Positions 42,531 to 60,440 of a DNA stretch of 64,000 nt are shown piece after piece. The position numbers and the translations under genes were made by a program. Numbering within the stretch: position 1 is the first letter of the stretch; each line of letters starts with the position of its first letter. The notes under the pieces were generated by a model. It searched no databases. It had not been told where the DNA came from and saw only the letters and a list, made by a program, of their open reading frames with translations. Source of the DNA: Annona cherimola (Eukaryota > Streptophyta > Magnoliopsida > Magnoliales > Annonaceae); NCBI GenBank assembly GCA_030490835.1, contig CM059977.1, forward strand, positions 8,832,765-8,896,764, read 5' to 3'.

Positions 42531-45168
42531 ATATATCCATTACAGGTTCACCATAGCTTGTATACGTAATCTAGAGTTCGAACTAAACCAAAAAAAAAAA
42601 TATTTATCCACAAGTTGAGGTGATCCTTGCTATGGAACCCTATGTGAAGTATGCTTAATTATACTTTTTAATTGAATATACCCCCGTCTTAAGCACAACT
42701 TAATAATGAATTAAAATCCATTATATTTTAATTTATTATGAATTTATTTAGTATTTTATTTTGATTTTTAAAAATAAAAATGGAGTATGAATTTAATAAA
42801 ATACCAAATAATTCAAAATAATGAATTTTACGTTGTAAGAAATCTAAGTTGAGTGGTATTCATATAAGAATTTAAAAAATTAAAAATTTTGCATTCATAC
42901 CTTCAACATTTGGGTGAAATTGCCGCATGAATTTCTTAAAATTTGCATCCAAACCTTTACACATACTTACAAACCTTAAACTCCCTTTTGAAGATGATCA
43001 AAGTACTCATATAAACAATTAAATGAAGAATACTATAAAATACTTTTAAAATATTAAAATATTTTATTTTAAAAAATATTTCTCATATTAAATATATATT
43101 ATATTAGAAATACGAGAAAATACCTTTAAAATACTAAATTTTTTTTGTTGCAAATATTCCTACAAGAAAATGCATTTAAATTACCTTTTAATTTGCCAAT
43201 ATTGTTCACATTAAATGGATCTATTTAATGTAATGAATATTTGTAAAGAACAAATTTCTTGGTATTTTAAAGACATTTTTATATGTTTCATGTTATTGTT
43301 TGTGAGGTATTTTCGCCACTTTCGGGATTAGGATTTGTAGCTGGGGATGCAAATTTTATAAAAAGCCATGACATGTCCTGCAATTTTTCCCAAACCTTTG
43401 TAGGGGGGATGCCAACAAACCCAAAATAAAAAAATTATTATACAATTGTGTGTATACATGTGCGCGTTCCCTACTTTTTGAAATTATATTAATAGCTCCT
43501 CGTTTCGTTATAAACTCCTATTGGAGTGAATCACATGTACGAGAGAAACACATACGCATGTCAATGAATAATAGAAGCTAATGACTATATCCCAATTCCT
43601 AACCATTCAGTTGAACGGGTCCAAGTTCAACTGGAAAAGAAATTATTAGCAAAATTTTTATTTTTTTTTCAGCATTTTTTTGTTGATTGCTGCATTTAGG
43701 GTACAATTTGGGTTGAATAAGTCCAGTTCTGAGTTGACCGTCTCAGACATTTCTACCTTATGTTATTTTAAGTCTCGTTCGTTCTAAGTTCACCTTATTT
43801 TATTTTTAACGATCAATTGATTCTAGTTTCGGTTTTTAAATTGGTTTTTTAAAATAGTTTTTATATTATATTTAAAAATTATAATTTTATTATAAATCTT
43901 ACATAAAACCTATAGTCGAGATTATAATAATATAAATTTCGAAATACATTTATTAAACATACTAAATAATAGATAAATTAAAAGAGTTAATACATATTTA
44001 AAGAATATATTTATATCTTTCAATATAAAATATATTTCATAAAATACATATTGAATATATATTAATAATTCAAGTTATGTAAAACCTATCCTCTATTGAT
44101 ATAAAAATAGCAATTTATCTTATACATTTTAAAATATCCAAGTCGGCCTACATATACCGTAAGTTACAGCTACTGCATCCATTTTAAAGTAATGGTCAAA
44201 CGAATATCCATAAAAGTCATGGTGAACCCAATATAGGGTACAAGCTTGGATGGTGTGGTTAGTAATCTACCACATGGTTTGTACTTTATCCAAAGGTTCT
44301 AGTTTAGGTTACAAATCAATTTATTTAATATAAAATATTTAAAATTTAAATAACAAAGATGTTTCTTTACATAAATAAAATAGTAGACATTAAGAAGAGA
44401 GTCTAAAGGAAAAAAGATAATTTTCTAGGACAAAAAATTAGAAATCTTTTTCATCTGTATAAATAAAGACGACGTCTTTGGTCAACAGAAGTTAGTCGAG
44501 CTAGACGGGACTCTGGCTTTGTGCCAGTTGACCTCGTTTTGAATGGGAGAGAGCTTTTCTATTTCATTTATCAAGGGGAGCTTCTGTCTTGTAATTATAT
44601 TAAGAGCGTAATTTCCTACTATTTATGTCTTGTATTTGTATTAAGAGTGTAATTTCCTACTATTTGGAGTAAAATCATTGGGTGCGAATTATACGTAACC
44701 TATATATTACCTGATGGAAAACTCGGCAAATTTTTTAGCCTATCTTCCGGTTTTGTTCTATTTATTTATTCTTTAGAATCTGCCTATTTGAAGAGGGTGA
44801 ATTGGGTGAGTAAGTGTGAAAATATACAAGGTTTGGTATTTAAAATTAAAGTAATCAACATGTTTCTTTGCATAAACAAAATATTAGATGTTAAGAAGAA
44901 AAGATAGAAAGGAAAAGTGATAATTTCCTTCGGGGAAAAAGGACAGAGAAAGATAAACAATCAGAAACCTATATCAACTACAGAAACAAAGAAGTGGTCC
45001 GCGCGTATGTAATTTATACTCAATAAAAGATACAGTAATCACGTAGGTAGGTTCCAGGTATCTGAAATGTTCTCTATCCTAATTGACAATATTTGGGAAT
45101 TTTTTATAGTCTATTTTACGGGTAATTTTTTTTTTGGAATCGACCCTGTTCAAAAAGGGGGTGAAAGC
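42531..45168. other. Intergenic DNA of copy A, repeats only
   Basis: 43690-44150 carries family N repeat text. 44570-44665 contains two direct copies of TTGTA(A/T)TT(A/G)TATTAAGAG(C/T)GTAATTTCCTACTATTT. 44478-44500 reads CTTTGGTCAACAGAAG, with a W-box-like GGTCAA core. No gene or RNA was recognised. The whole stretch recurs in copy B at about 60430-63000. Confidence 0.4.
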
Positions 45169-45320
45169 TGTTCTTACTAATTCTTTAGTGGAGCTGTGTC
45201 TCCAGATTTCTTTGGAGGAGTTATGTATCTCCTTATTTGTAAGAATGTCTCAGAAATACAATGTAATATGTATTAAGATGTATGTAAATATAAACCATCG
45301 AAAAAAAAAAAAAAAAAAAA
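45169..45320 (+). mobile_element. 5'-truncated SINE, present in copy A only
   Basis: Shares GTAAGAATGTCTC, AATGTAATATGT and AGATGTATGTAAATAT with the 3' half of the SINE at 31809-32089, then ends in poly-A. Flanked by (G)GGTGAAAGC at about 45159-45168 and AGGGTGAAAGC at 45321-45331. Copy B shows the empty site (CAAAAGGGGGTGAAAGCGGCGAG near 63001). It lies about 0.8 kb upstream of the LRR kinase ATG. Confidence 0.85.
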
Positions 45321-46091
45321 AGGGTGAAAGCGGCGAGTGCCAATTGAGTGTGAAAATAATCAAATGAGTAGGAGCCGTCTCTCCACTTGCTTGGGATTGA
45401 TAAAGAGAAGGATAGCTCTAGCATTTAAGCTGGGACCCAATCCAACCACTCTGCCACCTCGCAATAACTTGAGAACGAAACTTCCCCCTACAAACCATTG
45501 CATCCGAACAGCCACATGCGACGCCCACCAACTTTCCACCCCTGTAGAACATCTGAACCGTCCAAATTATGGCATCCGACGCATACCATTGGTAAGAGCA
45601 GCCATTTTCAGCCATTCATCTTGTGGCTACATTTGTCTGATGCACCAGATCACAAAACCAAGAGCTGTGTAAGACTAGGCGGCCCAATTTTTAATGTCGC
45701 ATGGTGACCGGCGGAAGAAATGGGCAGAGGAAAGTGATGAATGGTCATCGAGATTATGATGGGGATGATGATAGAAGATTGATACTATTGGTTGGGTAGT
45801 CTTCCAAGCCAAGATATTTGTTTGCAACTGCAAGGACACGAGCAAAGACGGAGAGAAGACTTTTGAAGAGTTCTCAACAGCACTCATGTATGCCTCCCCA
45901 CCCACAATGCCAAACATGCTGCTGTTCATGCTGCCGGTGGATCCTTCCATCATTAGAATGCATAATTGGAGTTTGCTTTGCACTCAATTCTGCTAACTAA
46001 CGCACACTTTTCGAGGGATTAATCTGGTGAACCGGAGCTTCTCCATCGACAACTCACCCTCCCCTCCTCTACATGTTTGTGGCTCTCCTGC

Positions 46092-52809
<6,718 letters not shown>

Positions 52810-53590
52810 TATACATCACCCTCCCTTTTTATAGTTACAGCATCTAATTTGGATCTTATTTGTTTGCTGTATATGTGGTGTGAATGAAACCATCAAATAG
52901 CAAATGTATTATTGACCTTGCATCTGAATTTGCGTTTTGGGCACGCAACAAAATTCCCTTCTTCCACCATCTAAGATACCCCAGTATAAGGGGACCCGAT
53001 TCCAGGGCTGTTCCCTTCAAGCATTTTATGTACAAAGCATTCATTTGGAAGAAAATTCATGGGATAAGTAAAGAGCTAGCCGTATAGTCTTCTTGAATCT
53101 TTTGCGTTTTTCTCTTTTTGAATTATGCAGTTCTTAGGCACAATTAACCCTAAAAAGAGGGAAAAGTGCTGCTTATCTAAATACCTTTTTTGAATTTATG
53201 GTGTAAGCGCTGCTAAAAGGCAGTGCCAAACGGACCCTAAGCATGAAGCAGTAGGTTGCAATGCCCTTTAATTAATGGTTGGTTTTGACATGGAGAAATT
53301 AATGGATATCCTCTGAACGTTCTGAACTGATTTGGGAATGTGGGCGCCAACGTATACGGCAGCCCTCTTACACGATAGTTATCCATAGCCTGTGGTATAA
53401 ACATGCGGGGGCAATGGCACCACTTCTAAAGAGTCCAGCCAAACTTTTGGGCTCTACTGATGAATTGACATCAACCGTCCACTTAGTGGCAGATGGCTAA
53501 CACACGGCTGGTCGAGGCAGGTTTCGGGCCCAATCCAAGTCACACCCCTTACTTTGACGCCGTTTGATGATTTCAGACCCGTCTGAAATC
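52810..53590. other. Intergenic gap between convergent LRR kinase and ALG6
   Basis: 52810-53080 is probably the LRR kinase 3' UTR. A 67-aa plus-strand frame at 52884-53087 has no domain. The two genes are convergent with about 1.16 kb between stop codons. Confidence 0.5.
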
Positions 53591-53591
53591 A

Positions 53592-53765
53592 CCATCCAAA
53601 AATGCATTTTTTTTTTTGGAATTTTTTTTTATAAATATATTAATCTAGTTATATTTAATCTATAAACCAAGTTTTACCATTTTTGGTTTACAGATTAAAT
53701 ATAACTAGATTAACATGTTTATAAAAAAAAAATTTCCAAAAAAACAACAAATGCATTTTTGGACT
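53592..53765. repeat. Short foldback MITE, family F
   Basis: TCCAAAAATGCATTT at the left is inverse to AAATGCATTTTTGGA at the right. ATATATTAATCTAGTTATAT pairs with ATATAACTAGATTAACATGT; the loop is at CCATTTTTGG near 53680. It lies just beyond the ALG6 3' end. Confidence 0.7.
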
Positions 53766-53973
53766 GGGAAGATCACAACTCTTACTTGACTGCTGCAAAC
53801 AATATTGTATTTGACTTCTAGCTATAGAACACAGTTTATAGAGATAGTGCAACGTATAACTAACAACATGAATAAAAGACAACTTTCGTTTAGTGGAAAT
53901 GACTCATCCACATGCATTTAACTAAAATAGGGATAAGTAGTTGGAAGGAATGAGGATAGCAAATGTCATAACG

Positions 53974-56520
53974 TCAAAGAATCTTTTTTTCTCTTTCCAT
54001 CTGATTCAAATAGTCTCCTAGCTGCCACTGCTTGAAGTTAGCATAAATAGTAATAATTACAAACTGAGAGAAGCAAAGAATCATAATTAGGGCCTCAAAG
54101 AGGAAAGGATAACTTTTTGGAGGTGGCAAAATCAAGTGAACAAGATGAAGTATGAAAGAACACAACAGAGGAAAGGTCCTTAACGCTTTCTGCATGGCAG
54201 AAGAATCAATTTGTCTCACCCCACGGCTTACATAAGGTGTGTGGTAAACTAGAAAGAACAGAGCCCAGACGGCTGCATATGGTATGATCAGCTGATCACG
54301 ACAAAGAAGAGGGAACATTGACAGCATTGAGTAGTGTGTTAACCAGCTGAAAAGAAGAGGCTCTTCCAGAGCTAGAAGGCTTGCAGGTAAAAGAGGCAGT
54401 AGAACAGACTTCTCATGAACTGCAAATTTCCCACAATTGACAGAAAATTAAGCTTCTATTATGAAAAATGCAATATATTATCTGGTGAAAATGTAAAGAA
54501 TAAGAACTGACCTTGAAATGAGAACAAATAGAATGCAAAAGAACTGTTCAGCAACGCATAGAGGAAACCACGATTGCTTGGATGCCTTATTTGATGGATC
54601 ATTGATGGCAGCATTGCCGACATAGTAAAACCAAAGCTCAGAAGCTTTAACCACTGTGTCGTGAACAATCTCTTCCATTTTATGAGAATGGAAGTGCAGC
54701 ACCAAAAGTTAGCAACATAATCCTCATAGATTCCTCTCTCAAACGGAGCTAAGCGAGAGAGAACCTGCATGCATTCCGTAAGAGCAAAATCATGACATTT
54801 GACCTTCAGTTGCAGGAAGAAAAAGGGTAGCCGCAAATTATCCAAGTGTATTATAAAAGTAATTTATAGATAAGCTAATTCGAGATCAAAATTATCCAAG
54901 ATTGCCAGATTTCAAATCAGGTTTCACACGTGAAAGAATGTCGCAACCAAGGGCATACCGTCAGATGATGCCATGAGAAAGCTTTTATAACCAAAGATTC
55001 ATAGGCTTCCACAGATCATGCATGCCACTCATGAAGAGGAATATCCAACTAAATAAATTTGATGAAAGAACAAAGAAAACTAGATGAAACAAATTTTACC
55101 TCAATCACAGACTCCATTGAATATAGATACGGGTACCAAACAAGAGCAAAAGTTCCCAATACCACAATGCCCAATTTTGCCACCTCAAGAAACGGATTCT
55201 GACGTCGTAAGCATTTCCCTAGAAGATGACCAAAGAAAGCAGGCGCAAAATAGGCGCTCATCTGCTCAAGAGAGATACAAACAAATGAAAGCATGGCCAA
55301 TACCACATTGTTGAGGCCACAATAGGATTGTGGATGCAGAAAAAGTAAATAAGAAAAAGAGAACAGAAAAAATACTGAAATGGAAGAAAGCCGCTAACCT
55401 GTTTGTGGTTTAGTGCAAGACTGAAAAGAGCAGAAGCTACCAATTCATTGTTGGAGAAAATAGTAGCAACTGCAGCGAGTGTTAAGCCCAAGCTGATGCA
55501 ATTGTACTGAGACACGAGAAATATCATACGTCGACAACAGAAAATTAGGAGAAGAAAAGGGCGCTTCAAGCGCAAGAAGTTGCTGGTGAAGTACCTGGAA
55601 ATGGCCGTGATCAATGAGGATCAGGCCTGGATTGAGAAGGATCATAGCGAGTTGCCACAAAGTGATTTCCTCACTTCGACTAGCACGGTAAACAACAACA
55701 AAATATAGAGCTGCGGGAAAGAACATGAGGGCATCCGAAGTCAATACAGTCCACCTCATTAGAAGTTTTCTGCAAGAAGAAAACCGTATATATTTAAACA
55801 AAAAGCAAGAAACCCCCAGAAGTGCAAGACTGTCATCTTAATTTCCGTCACCAATATTCCGCTCCTCTGCCTTTTCTGACAAAGAAATCTGAAATGGCCG
55901 CGCAGTTAAAAGCATCTAAAAATCTGGCCACTATGTACTGAACTAGATTCACATAGAAAAAACAAATCCTGGTAGTCTTTATTCACCAGCTCTACCCAAC
56001 TAATGCAATTCTAAGACTGCAGACGAGAAAACAATATCCCTTTTCTCAATCGACTATTAATATCCCAGCCGTAAATTCTTTGACAATTAGAATTCATTTT
56101 TCTTGCCATAGTAATCCAAGCAAAAGGAAGGGAAGGCTACCCGAATGGAGATTCGTGGCCGCGAGAATTGAAGAGAGCGACGGATTGAGGATGAAAGCGA
56201 TGGAGGAGGAGGGCATGTGCGTAGCTCTGGTAGGCAGTGAGCGGCGGGTAATCGAGACCCCAGTAGGAGAGATGGTTGGCGGAGGTGTTGCGATACCATT
56301 CCTTTGGAGGGGTGTGGAGGGTGATCTCCATCCAGTGGCGCTGAGCCTCGAAGTCTCCGTACATGGGAGGACGGCCGGAGCCGGAATACGGATGGAGGGA
56401 GACAAGCAGGCGGACAAGGAAGCAGACCAAGCAGACGGCAGCCATGGCGATGCTCGAGGGCTGCTTCACGTCATCTCTCCTCCAGTGGGGCTGCTGCCGA
56501 TCAGCGATCGTTTCCTCCAT
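53974..56520 (-). CDS. ALG6: ALG6: dolichyl-P-Glc:Man9GlcNAc2-PP-dolichol alpha-1,3-glucosyltransferase
   Basis: On the minus strand, exons 56520-56141, 55769-55595, 55506-55399, 55261-55100, 54764-54512 and 54419-53974 join in frame with GT-AG borders to 507 aa, near the length of plant and animal ALG6. The luminal N-terminal block reads HPYSGSGRPPMYGDFEAQRHWME followed by YWGLDYPPLTAYQ, the signature of GT57 glucosyltransferases. Later blocks include LLNPGLILIDHGHFQYNC, FSLALNHKQMSAYFAPAFF, RLAPFERGIYEDYVANFWC and YPFLFEALIMI. Many hydrophobic segments fit an ER multi-pass enzyme. It adds the first glucose to the lipid-linked N-glycan precursor from dolichyl-P-glucose. The start at 56520 gives a 25-residue cytosolic head; Met26 is an alternative. 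All introns are short. YPPL and HFQYN favour ALG6 over ALG8. No frameshift is visible. Confidence 0.94.
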
Positions 56521-56833
56521 CTCAGTCGTGCAGATGCAGATTCAAAATCTCGCTCGAGGCCTACGCAGACTACCCAATACTACACTCCATAATGTCCTGA
56601 TCGGCCTTCGTTTTCAGCTGGTGGAAAGTGAAGCTGGAGGAGGGTTTTCGACTTTTTGCTATCAGGTCCCTTCACAGTTGTCGAATTTGGTTCTCATCGT
56701 GTCGGGTTGGCGTTGAATTTGAGTAGAAAACCAAATGGATAATAACTGTAATTATGTAGAAATCCTAATTTATATTCGATTCACGTCAGTAGTCTACATT
56801 AACTCAATTCCAAAATATTAAATTTCGTTTTCA
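56521..56833. promoter_or_regulatory. ALG6 5' UTR and promoter region (minus-strand gene)
   Basis: Composition falls from GC-richer leader to AT-rich over about 200 bp upstream of the ALG6 start. No clear TATA box on the minus strand. The MITE at 56834 marks the outer edge. Confidence 0.4.
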
Positions 56834-57134
56834 AGATGTGTTTGGAAATCAATAAAAAAATTTATAAAAAATTTTGGAGTTTAAAAATTGTCAAATGATA
56901 TGATATGACAGGATAATGATGAAGAGTAAAGAGAATAAAGTTAAAATATACATGCTAGTTGTATAGGTAATTGTGTAGAATTGATTAAAAAATACGGTAG
57001 TAACGTAGAAAAACGTTAGTTCTCAGAAAAAATATGAAAAAATAATTAAAAAAATATAATAAAGGTGAAAAGTGAAAAGTATCGTAGCAAAAAATTTTAA
57101 CTCCGACATTTTGTCCACGTTGCCAAACTCACCC
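56834..57134 (+). mobile_element. Tourist-like MITE (family M)
   Basis: Left end AGATGTGTTTGGAAATC, right end GCCAAACTCACCC, and the family body (GATGAAGAGTAAAGAGAATA, GTTGTATAGGTAATTGTG). Lies about 0.3 kb upstream of ALG6. Confidence 0.75.
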
Positions 57135-58343
57135 ATACAAAAAAAAAAAAAAAAAAAAGAGCCGTACATGCGAGGACTCTGTGGAATGATTTGACCTGCC
57201 ATAGCCTCAATATCAATTATATGAGTCACGTACACTTTTGAATCGAGCCAATCTAAAACGTGGCCATCAACCTCTTAATCTAATTTACAAATGGGGTTAG
57301 TTAAACACAATTTTTCCCGCACAAATTCCGCTAACGGCTTTTATGTAATAAACATATATATTTTTTATAATATACCGTGACCGTCATAATTATATTTGAA
57401 ATACAGTTATTTTTCCACTTTCTATCTAATACTGTTTCGAAGTATGGTTCCAAATGCATCAATTTCTGTTTGCGCTGTTACCGTTCGTATGGTTAAGTAC
57501 TTCAAAAATTAAAAATATAATAAAAAAATAAAATCTTGGGAATACATGCATGCCGTTCCGTTTGCATGAATATAGGACAACTATTTATCTCGATCTAGAC
57601 GAGATTATATATGATAATCAGATGGTGAGGTTAATTTGAGTAGGTTAAAAAACTATCCATCGGCTAAACACAGATCTAATTGTTCAGAACAATTGAATTG
57701 ACAGCAATCTACATGGCTGCTGCGTGGGCGCAACTCTCTCTTCTACCCCGAGCTGACACCAACCATTCCAAGTCTTACCAATCACAACATGTGTGCAAGC
57801 TTCCCAAATGAAGCCGTTCCCTACTGCGACGGCATAATCTCCGGAGTCCTAACTACGCCGCTGCGTAACTACAACATCGCATCATGCAGCGCTGGGTGGT
57901 TCTTGCAACAGAGAGAATCTAAAAACATGGAGTAATCCTATTTGGCTATTTTATATGTATATATAGTCGCGGCAGTGACATACAAGACCAGGTCAAATAG
58001 GATAATAATGGCACAACATCCATTGCAAACATAGTAGAAACTTAATGCTCTTATCGCCTGTACGATTAAATATAAAATTTCCTTTCCCTCACCATGAAAT
58101 GTGACAAAATAAAAATAAAAATTAAATGGAAAACAAAAGAAAGAAAGAAAGAAAAAAGCAGGTCCTAGGAAAAATCTGGCAAAACAGGTACATGGACAAG
58201 CATCTCACAGACAGCGAAAAGTTACCAAGACTCCTTATTCAGCACAGCACTCGAACTCGTTGGAGTACAACGAATTGCAGAAACAGCCACCAGTTTACCA
58301 TGCTCCCACGAGACAAAAACGCCGGATGGATATTCAGAGTTTC
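57135..58343. other. Intergenic DNA up to the duplication boundary
   Basis: AT-rich apart from 57700-57935, described separately, and a (AAAG)n run near 58137-58156. The segment ends where copy B of the large duplication begins. Confidence 0.4.
57705..57935 (+). pseudogene. Possible terminal exon or remnant, unrecognised protein
   Basis: A non-AT-rich island follows a splice-acceptor-like TTGACAG and stays open to a TAA at 57933-57935 (about 77 codons). It reads ...TWLLRGRNSLFYPELTPTI, then NMCASFPNEAVPYCDG, then NIASCSAGWFLQQRE and ends KNME. The peptide has balanced composition and three spaced cysteines. No upstream exon was found within the AT-rich DNA before it, and I do not recognise the family. 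It may be a broken gene end or chance. Confidence 0.25.
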
Positions 58344-59326
58344 ATTTCTAATATAACTTCACTCATTCCTAATACTCATCATTATATTCTTTTCTTAAAT
58401 ACATACTTGGTACAAAAATTTTATATAGTTTGAAACAAATCTTAAGCTTACTAAAATTGAAGATTCCAACCCATGACCTATCCTCATAAGGCATCTTACC
58501 TACTAGGGTATGATTTTCAACTCACCTATGACATGATTTAAGTTGAACTCAACTATGAGATAATTAATTTCATATCATTTAGTTCAACTCTAGATTAAAT
58601 TTTATATGGATTTATACATCATTTGGGTCGACGTATCAAATGAGTAATTTTGAGATTTTTTTCTCTCAAAATTTTTTTTATTAGTATAGTTTCATACATC
58701 TCAATATATATTACATTAAAGCTTAATATATTTTTACAAATCAGAAAACACTCTCATAGCTTCACTTAATATTTATTTTTCAAAATAAGCATAGATACAT
58801 GAATGCCTATTTGTTCATAGTTCTTGAAAATCTAAAGTAAAAATAAGAAAAGTAGATGAGTTAATAGTTAATACGTCTTTAATTAATTACCTCGGTTTCT
58901 TGGATGTCGGGGTATGGATTATCTTTTTATTTTTGTGCCCTCTTAAAAGAATTTTGTACTTCATCATAAAACAGTTTCACTAGTCACAACCAAAGCCTAG
59001 GTGCCACGAGATTGTATGTTTCATCCCTTATGATGAAAAATTGTTGTGGAAGCTTAGTCCCCAATAATAATAAGATAAAATATTGTTATTTTGATAATGA
59101 ATAAATTTGATTGTAATATTAGGCATAAGATTGTACAAATAATATATAGTAAAAATGATTAAAAAATAGAATAATTATATAAAAATGTAAATAAATAATT
59201 AAAAATAAGATAATTATGAAAAGTAAAGAGTTTTGGATTGAAAATTTTTAATTAAAAAATTTCTATGGGAAACAAATATTTAATGTATAAATAATCTAAT
59301 ACTTATGGCTACACTATTCAACGCGG

Positions 59327-59668
59327 TTGTTTGACTATGTCTATCGGTTGGCCGTGTATGACTATTCATTAGAAGAAGATGGGCAAAACGCCAAAACCTT
59401 CGAAACCTGGATGGGACAGGAGGACAGTTCATGCTCCCTTGCACGACACGTGTCCGCGGCCATTCCCCGTCTCCTCTGCCACCCCCATCCCATGCAAAGT
59501 CCCATCGGTGTCATCACACGGGACCGACCTGGCTTTCTTCTAATCTGGCTCCAAAAACCTTCCGAATACGTGCAATTAATCATCCGTCACCGGGAGTTTA
59601 TAATTCACTTTCAGATCAACATATTCATAGCTACTTTTTCTGCAATATTATTAAATTTATACTCCTAA
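59327..59668 (+). CDS. Copy B of the uncertain duplicated open frame (113 codons)
   Basis: Same frame as 41005-41361, shorter by the 15-bp repeat unit and with several amino-acid changes (for example DYVYRLAVYDYSLEED). Still open, no domain. The same G-box-like and DRE-like motifs are present. Confidence 0.25.
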   Translation: MFDYVYRLAVYDYSLEEDGQNAKTFETWMGQEDSSCSLARHVSAAIPRLLCHPHPMQSPIGVITRDRPGFLLIWLQKPSEYVQLIIRHREFIIHFQINIFIATFSAILLNLYS

Positions 59669-59744
59669 AGCTAATATTGGAATATACACTCGGAGGTTGA
59701 CTTGTAAATATAAGAATAATATATATATATATATATATATATCC

Positions 59745-60440
59745 ACACGGGAGCTGTTCCGGCAGTACATTTGATCAAAAGTAGGCCCCACACATATTAA
59801 AATATAATGAAACTTTATACAATCATTTATCTATATATAAATTTTATAGCAAATGGTTTATACGTTGAAAAAACCACTTTAAAGTTGTTATTTGCATCAA
59901 ATTATTTTATTGTGTTGAATTTGTACCATTTTCATATGGAGCCCATATACATATCTGATTGAGATGAAAATTGGTATGGTAATAGAATGTATTATTCTAA
60001 ATACAATAGATGGAGTAGATTATGATTTGATGATCATGTGGGGCCCATTTCAGTGATAGTGCACCTGAATATTTCTATATATATATAGGGTTGTTCCGAA
60101 TGCACCGGATCAACGGTACATTTGCCCAAAAATAGGCCCCACTCATATTAGAATGCAATGAAACTTTATACAATCATTTATCCATATATAAGTTTTATAG
60201 CAAATAGTTTACATGTTGAAAAAACCACTTTAAAATTGTTATTTACATCAAACTATTTTATTACGTTGAATTTGTACCATTTTCAGATGGGGGCCATATA
60301 CATATCCGATTAGGATGAAATTGGTATGATAATAAAATACATTATTCTAAATACAATTGGTGGAGTAGATTATAATTTGATCATCATGTGGAGCTCATTT
60401 CAGCGGTACTGCACTTTAATATTCCTCAACATATATCCAT
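59745..60440. repeat. Two tandem units of hairpin family G (copy B)
   Basis: Equivalent to 41823-42530. The first unit starts GGGAGCTGTTCCGGCAGTAC and the second GGGTTGTTCCGAATGCACC. The complete hairpin unit found in copy A is missing, and its GC-rich ends are worn. Confidence 0.7.

Noticed and set aside
58195..58343. Minus-strand 38-codon frame ending near the duplication boundary
   Set aside because: Length is within chance expectation and no family was recognised.
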